Assembly: GCF_007741495.1 (NCBI RefSeq)
Contig: NZ_CP036262.1
Span: 4,588,001 to 4,652,000 of the forward strand
DNA from: Roseimaritima multifibrata
Lineage (GTDB): Bacteria; Planctomycetota; Planctomycetia; Pirellulales; Pirellulaceae
DNA length: 64,000 bases
Direction of reading: 5' to 3'
The position numbers and the translations under genes are program-made. The notes under the pieces were generated by a model that saw only the letters and a program-made list of their open reading frames with translations, was not told the DNA's origin and did not search any database. Position 1 is the first letter of the stretch. The number at the start of each line of letters is the position of its first letter. Positions 60,135 through 64,000 of this stretch are shown in pieces.

Positions 60135-62990
60135 TTACTCTTCGGTCGATTCCGAATCATCCTCTGGCGAATCTTCCGGAGCGGGAGCTTGCTCGGTCGC
60201 AGCGTCGGAATCGGCAGCTTTAACATCGCCCGTTTCCGAAGCAGTCCCTTCCGGCGTTACACCTTCAGGTGTGGCTCCTTCTTCTTCCTTCTCTTCTGCC
60301 GGGACTCGAACGACGGCGATCAGGGTGTCATCGTCGCCGAGGTTCATGATCCGAACCCCTTGAGTGTTTCGACCGATCACACTGATTTCACGAGCGGCGA
60401 CCCGCTGAATCTTGCCTTTGGCAGTCATCATCAGAATCTCGTCATCGTCGGTGACCCGCACGATATCGACAACATTCCCGTTCCGCTCGCTGGTGCGAAT
60501 GTCTCGCAACCCTTTGCCACCACGGCGTTGGGTGCGATAGCGAGCCGATCCAGAGGTTTCTTCTTCGTTTTCTTCATCGCTATCCGCAGCGGCGTTTGGT
60601 CCAAACGGCGTCCGTTTGCCGTAACCTTTCTCGCAGACGGTCAGCAACGTTGCATCGGGATCGGCGACGACCATTCCGACGATTTCGTCATCCTTGCCTA
60701 GATTGATGCCCTTCACGCCGGAGGTATTTCGCCCCATCGATCGAGCATCACTTTCTGCGAAGCGGATCGCCATCCCCGACTTGGTGACCAACACCACTTC
60801 GGTTTCGGGACCGACAACGGCTGCGTCGACCAAACTGTCATCTTCACGCAGCTTAATCGCGATAATCCCGCCACGTTTCGGACGGCTGTAGCTTTCCAAG
60901 CTGGTCTTTTTAACCAACCCTTCGCGGGTGGCCATCATGATGAAGTGGCCGGGCTGATCGAAATCGCGGATCGCCAAGCATTCCGCGATCTGCTCGTTCT
61001 CTTCCAGATTCAACAGATTGACGATCGCTCGGCCGCGGCTTTCACGAGACAACTGTGGCAGGTCATAGACCTTCTGCCAGCGAACCTTCCCGGTGGTCGT
61101 AAAGAACAACAGGTAGGCGTGGGTACTGGCGACAAACAGATGTTCGATCGGATCTTCGTCTTCGGTCTTGGCCCCCTTGAGTCCTTTTCCGCCTCGGCGC
61201 TGAGCTCGATAGGTGGTGGCGGGGGTCCGCTTGATATAGCCGCGGTGACTGATGGAAACGACCATCGTTTCTTCGGTGATCAGATCTTCAAGATCGATAT
61301 TACCGAGTTCTTCGGTGCTAATTTCGGTACGGCGTTTATCACCAAACCGACGCTGCATTTCGATCAAGTCGTCCTTGATGATTCCATAGATACGTTCTTG
61401 GCTGCCCAAGATATCCAGGTATTCCAGGATCTCTTCCAACAGCTGAGCATGTTCGCCGCCAAGTTTCTCTTGTTCCAGGTTGACCAATTGCCCCAGCGTC
61501 ATCCGCAGGATCGCATCGGTTTGAACACTTGTCAGCGTGTACGAATCGGCTGCACCACGCTCCTCGACAAACTGCTCAAACCCCTTATCGCCGATGGCTC
61601 GCTGCATCAGAGCGGCCGGGCATTCGATCTGCATCAGCCGTTTTTTTGCTTCCGGCTGGGTACGGCTTGTTCGAATGGTTTTGATGATTTCGTCGATGTT
61701 GGCCAACGCCAACAACAGGCCTTCGACCGTATGTTTTCGGCGTCGAGCCCGATTCAGCAAGAACTGAGTACGGCGGCGAATGACCACCAAACGATGCCGC
61801 AGGAATTCCTGCAACATTTCTTTGACGGTTAGCTCTCTTGGCTTTCCGTCGACCAAAGCCAACAAGATGACCGAGAACGAATCTTGTAGTGGCGAGAACT
61901 GATACAGCTGATTGAGAACGACATCTGGATCGGCATCCCGTTTCAATTCGATGACCAACCGAACCGGTTCTTTCAGATCGCTTTCGTCGCGAATCGCCGA
62001 AATCCCTTTGATTCGATCATCGTTAACCAGTGCCGCGATCTTTTCAATCACTCGGTCACGAGCTTGCTGGTACGGGATTTCCGAAACCACAATGCGGAAC
62101 CGGTTCCCCTTCATTTCCTCGATCTTGCAACGAGCCCGAACCTGGATCGTGCTTCGACCGGTGGTGTAGCCGCGGATGATACCGGAGCGACCACAGATGA
62201 TCCCGCCGGTCGGGAAATCGGGGCCGGGCATGACGGTCATGATTTCGGCGATCGTCATGTCCGGATTGTCGATCAACCGGATCAACGCTTCGCAGACCTC
62301 GCCCGGATTATGCGGCGGGATACTGGTTGCCATCCCAACGGCGATACCACCCGATCCGTTAACCAGCAGGTTCGGAAACCGACTGGGCAGCACGGTTGGT
62401 TCCGTGCGAACTTCGTCGTAAGTCGGAATGTAGTCGACCGTATCGAATTTCAGGTCATCCAGCATCTGAGCGGCGACAGCGGACATCCTTGCTTCGGTAT
62501 ATCGCATAGCCGCCGGAGGCAGACCGGCAATCGAACCGAAGTTCCCCTGCTTGTCGATCAGCATGCTCCGCAGGTTCCACTCCTGAGCCATCCGGACCAA
62601 AGTCGGATAGATCACGCTTTCACCGTGCGGGTGATAGTTACCCGACGTATCACCAGAAATTTTGGCGCATTTAACACGCTTGGATCCGGGGCCCAGATTC
62701 AAGTCATTCATGGCGACCAGGATTCGCCGCTGACTTGGCTTCAGACCGTCACGAACATCCGGCAAGGCTCGACTGACGATGACGCTCATCGCGTACGTCA
62801 GGTAGCTTTCGCGAAGTTCATCTTCAATCGGCAGGTCGATCATTCGAAGCGCACCGGCTCCGCCTTGACCGCTTTCCCCAAAGCCATGTTGGAGATCTAG
62901 TTTCGGGGCCATCCCCTCTTCTTCGCCGTTTCCGTTCTCGGGATCGTTGCCGTCGGTAGACAAATAACTGTCCTTATTAGTTGAAGCCAT
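60135..62990 (-). CDS. gyrA: DNA gyrase subunit A
   Basis: The 951-residue protein starts at ATG 62990. The N-terminal ~50 residues are an acidic extension. The breakage-reunion domain shows [20 protein letters not shown], the quinolone-region motif [19 protein letters not shown], and the catalytic Tyr164 in [11 protein letters not shown]. The C-terminal beta-pinwheel carries a canonical GyrA box QRRGGKG at 597-603. A second identical QRRGGKG occurs at 821-827, after an acidic insertion (about 800-815). The C-terminal tail of ~55 residues is strongly acidic ([12 protein letters not shown] ... EDDSESTEE). E. coli GyrA has 875 residues, so both ends are longer here. No gyrB is nearby. Confidence 0.96.
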   Translation of the reverse strand: MASTNKDSYLSTDGNDPENGNGEEEGMAPKLDLQHGFGESGQGGAGALRMIDLPIEDELRESYLTYAMSVIVSRALPDVRDGLKPSQRRILVAMNDLNLGPGSKRVKCAKISGDTSGNYHPHGESVIYPTLVRMAQEWNLRSMLIDKQGNFGSIAGLPPAAMRYTEARMSAVAAQMLDDLKFDTVDYIPTYDEVRTEPTVLPSRFPNLLVNGSGGIAVGMATSIPPHNPGEVCEALIRLIDNPDMTIAEIMTVMPGPDFPTGGIICGRSGIIRGYTTGRSTIQVRARCKIEEMKGNRFRIVVSEIPYQQARDRVIEKIAALVNDDRIKGISAIRDESDLKEPVRLVIELKRDADPDVVLNQLYQFSPLQDSFSVILLALVDGKPRELTVKEMLQEFLRHRLVVIRRRTQFLLNRARRRKHTVEGLLLALANIDEIIKTIRTSRTQPEAKKRLMQIECPAALMQRAIGDKGFEQFVEERGAADSYTLTSVQTDAILRMTLGQLVNLEQEKLGGEHAQLLEEILEYLDILGSQERIYGIIKDDLIEMQRRFGDKRRTEISTEELGNIDLEDLITEETMVVSISHRGYIKRTPATTYRAQRRGGKGLKGAKTEDEDPIEHLFVASTHAYLLFFTTTGKVRWQKVYDLPQLSRESRGRAIVNLLNLEENEQIAECLAIRDFDQPGHFIMMATREGLVKKTSLESYSRPKRGGIIAIKLREDDSLVDAAVVGPETEVVLVTKSGMAIRFAESDARSMGRNTSGVKGINLGKDDEIVGMVVADPDATLLTVCEKGYGKRTPFGPNAAADSDEENEEETSGSARYRTQRRGGKGLRDIRTSERNGNVVDIVRVTDDDEILMMTAKGKIQRVAAREISVIGRNTQGVRIMNLGDDDTLIAVVRVPAEEKEEEGATPEGVTPEGTASETGDVKAADSDAATEQAPAPEDSPEDDSESTEE

Positions 62991-63194
62991 TCTGGCGGTC
63001 AGAGGGCGAGCATGACCCCCTTTCTCAAGCGGCTAATTCTACCGCAAAAAGGGCTTGTTCACAACGGCCCACAAGCCCCTAAACGAATCCATAACCCCTT
63101 GACTTACAATACCTTACGACATCATTTTCAAGCGAGTCGCAGCGTGCCTTCCGCGACCGCTGCGGATTTCGCTTTTTCCGTCTTGAGGCGACTC

Positions 63195-63200
63195 TATAAT
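63195..63200 (+). promoter_or_regulatory. Candidate -10 element for the PPK2 gene
   Basis: A perfect TATAAT lies 78 bp upstream of the PPK2 start. The -35 region at the expected distance (CTTTTT-like) is poor. The rest of the 287-bp divergent gap between gyrA and this gene shows nothing else. Confidence 0.4.
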
Positions 63201-63277
63201 GCACGGCCACCGTTTCCCCCACAGCACCCGCCAAACGTCGTCTGCTTCCTTTTCCTCGTCGCCTATTGAGCTCCCGC

Positions 63278-64000
63278 ATGGATTTTGATTTCGTCAATCA
63301 GCATATTGTCTCCACCAAAAAACGCGTCCAATTGGAAGCGATCGACAGCAAGGTGATGGGCCCTTTTCGCGACAAGGAAGAGGGAACCTTATTTACCAGT
63401 CACGCCATCGAAGAGCTTCGCAATTTGCAGTACCGTCTGTTTGTCGAGGGAAAACAATCGTTATTGATCGTCTTGCAAGCTCCCGACGCGGCAGGCAAAG
63501 ACGGCCTGATCCGCAAAGTCCTGGGACAGATGAATCCGCAAGGCTGCCGCACGTATCCATTTAAAGTCCCCACCGCGATCGAACGCTCGCATGATTTTTT
63601 ATGGAGGATCCACCGGGCAACGCCCGCCACCGGAATGATCTCCATTTTTAATCGTTCGCACTATGAAGACGTCCTGGTGGTCCGCGTCGAAGATCTGGTT
63701 CCGAAAGAGCTCTGGTCCCAGCGTTACGAGATGATCAATCAATTCGAAGCGTTGCTCGCTCACCGCGGAACTCGAATCCTAAAGTTCTATTTACACATCA
63801 GCCCGGAAGAACAACTGGAACGTTTTAAAGAAAGGTTGGACCTTCCGGAAAAGCACTGGAAACTAAACCCGGGCGATTATGAAGCTCGGAAAAGATGGCC
63901 TGACTACCGCAAAGCCTACGAAGACGTTTTTGACAAATGCAATAAAAAGCATGCCCCTTGGTTCGTGATCCCATCCGATCGAAAATGGTACCGCAATGCG
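63278..64000 (+). CDS. PPK2-family polyphosphate kinase, partial (C-terminus outside the window)
   Basis: The frame starts at ATG 63278 (MDFDFVNQHIVSTKKRVQLE) and stays open to the window end (241 codons). Walker A is APDAAGKDGLIRKVLGQM, and the conserved region SIFNRSHYEDVLVVRVEDLV includes the Walker B-like motif. LKFYLHISPEEQLERFKERL (lid) and the segment KLNPGDYEARKRWPDYRKAYE follow. These identify a PPK2 enzyme, which transfers phosphate between polyphosphate and nucleotides. The class cannot be fixed from this part. Class III-type features such as the W/P-rich motif near the end (KHAPWFVIPSDRKWYRN) are consistent. Confidence 0.92.
   Translation, partial: MDFDFVNQHIVSTKKRVQLEAIDSKVMGPFRDKEEGTLFTSHAIEELRNLQYRLFVEGKQSLLIVLQAPDAAGKDGLIRKVLGQMNPQGCRTYPFKVPTAIERSHDFLWRIHRATPATGMISIFNRSHYEDVLVVRVEDLVPKELWSQRYEMINQFEALLAHRGTRILKFYLHISPEEQLERFKERLDLPEKHWKLNPGDYEARKRWPDYRKAYEDVFDKCNKKHAPWFVIPSDRKWYRNA

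Noticed and set aside
60945-61832. 295-aa and other long frames opposite gyrA
   Set aside because: They are antisense to conserved GyrA sequence and show no domain motifs.
1-64000. tRNA, rRNA, prophage or integrated plasmid genes
   Set aside because: I looked for cloverleaf-like and rRNA-like stretches and for phage or conjugation proteins and found none.

Overview
The window reads as a chromosomal segment of a planctomycete, most likely of the Pirellulaceae (Rhodopirellula/Roseimaritima type). Three things support this. It carries the planctomycete-specific exported families (DUF1592/1588/1585 c-type cytochrome with a DUF1552 partner, DUF1080 fused to several heme c motifs, DUF1207 outer-membrane protein). 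Its housekeeping proteins (GyrA, RpsB, EF-Ts, Rne/Rng) have planctomycete-like insertions and tails. Its intergenic regions hold dispersed palindromic repeats built on cores such as GTCGCC...GGCGAC and GCGGAACGGCGCGAGCCGTCC. There is no rRNA, tRNA, CRISPR array or prophage. The only full mobile element is one IS1182-type insertion sequence.

Layout. 1-4.9 kb: two divergent MacB/FtsX-type ABC permeases, one with its ATPase, around a repeat-rich regulatory gap. 5-9.3 kb: a DUF1592-family cytochrome and DUF1552 operon with a good promoter. 9.5-11.3 kb: a BtuF-like binding protein, a 62-aa ScdA_N/DUF1858-like protein and a GNAT acetyltransferase. 11.5-14.3 kb: a Mn/Zn/Fe ABC importer (binding lipoprotein, ATPase, permease), then a MITE-like element and a membrane-anchored leucine-rich-repeat protein with a His-rich tail. 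15.9-18.8 kb: rpsB-tsf with terminator, an unusual octanucleotide microsatellite and an MscS channel. 18.9-21.3 kb: a Ser/Thr kinase fused to PAS domains. 21.6-27.3 kb: hpf, a sugar-less PTS chain (EIIA-Ntr, HPr, EI), a DUF2344 protein and an Rne/Rng ribonuclease. 27.5-30 kb: a 2Fe-2S flavin reductase, a small protein and a bifunctional-nuclease-family protein. 30.1-32.2 kb: a composite repeat split by the IS. 32.3-41.1 kb: HD phosphohydrolase, malic enzyme, PQQ-like beta-propeller protein, STN-like protein, HEAT/TPR protein, sugar isomerase-like protein, membrane protein and CysC. 41.1-41.7 kb: a second, inverted copy of the composite repeat. 41.8-47.1 kb: a pentaheme DUF1080/PA14 protein and a beta-propeller protein. 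47.3-53.4 kb: a six-gene, tightly overlapping RDD / SpoIIM / membrane / DUF4129 / DUF4350 / MoxR operon. 53.5-64 kb: a small cytoplasmic protein, DUF1207 porin-like protein, CstA, TrxB, exported MsrA, GyrA and a PPK2 kinase cut by the window end.

How the genes work together. Translationally coupled groups (ABC ATPase-permease, metal ABC importer, ptsI-DUF2344, the MoxR operon) are seen from start/stop overlaps. The MoxR operon looks like an envelope maturation or surveillance unit, but the DUF58 gene that often accompanies it is absent. The exported heme proteins probably work in the planctomycete periplasm on extracellular polysaccharide or redox substrates; that is inference.

The most distinctive non-coding pattern is that the large dispersed palindromic repeats lie in tail-to-tail (convergent) gene junctions. 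One of them has been hit by the IS exactly in the loop of a hairpin.
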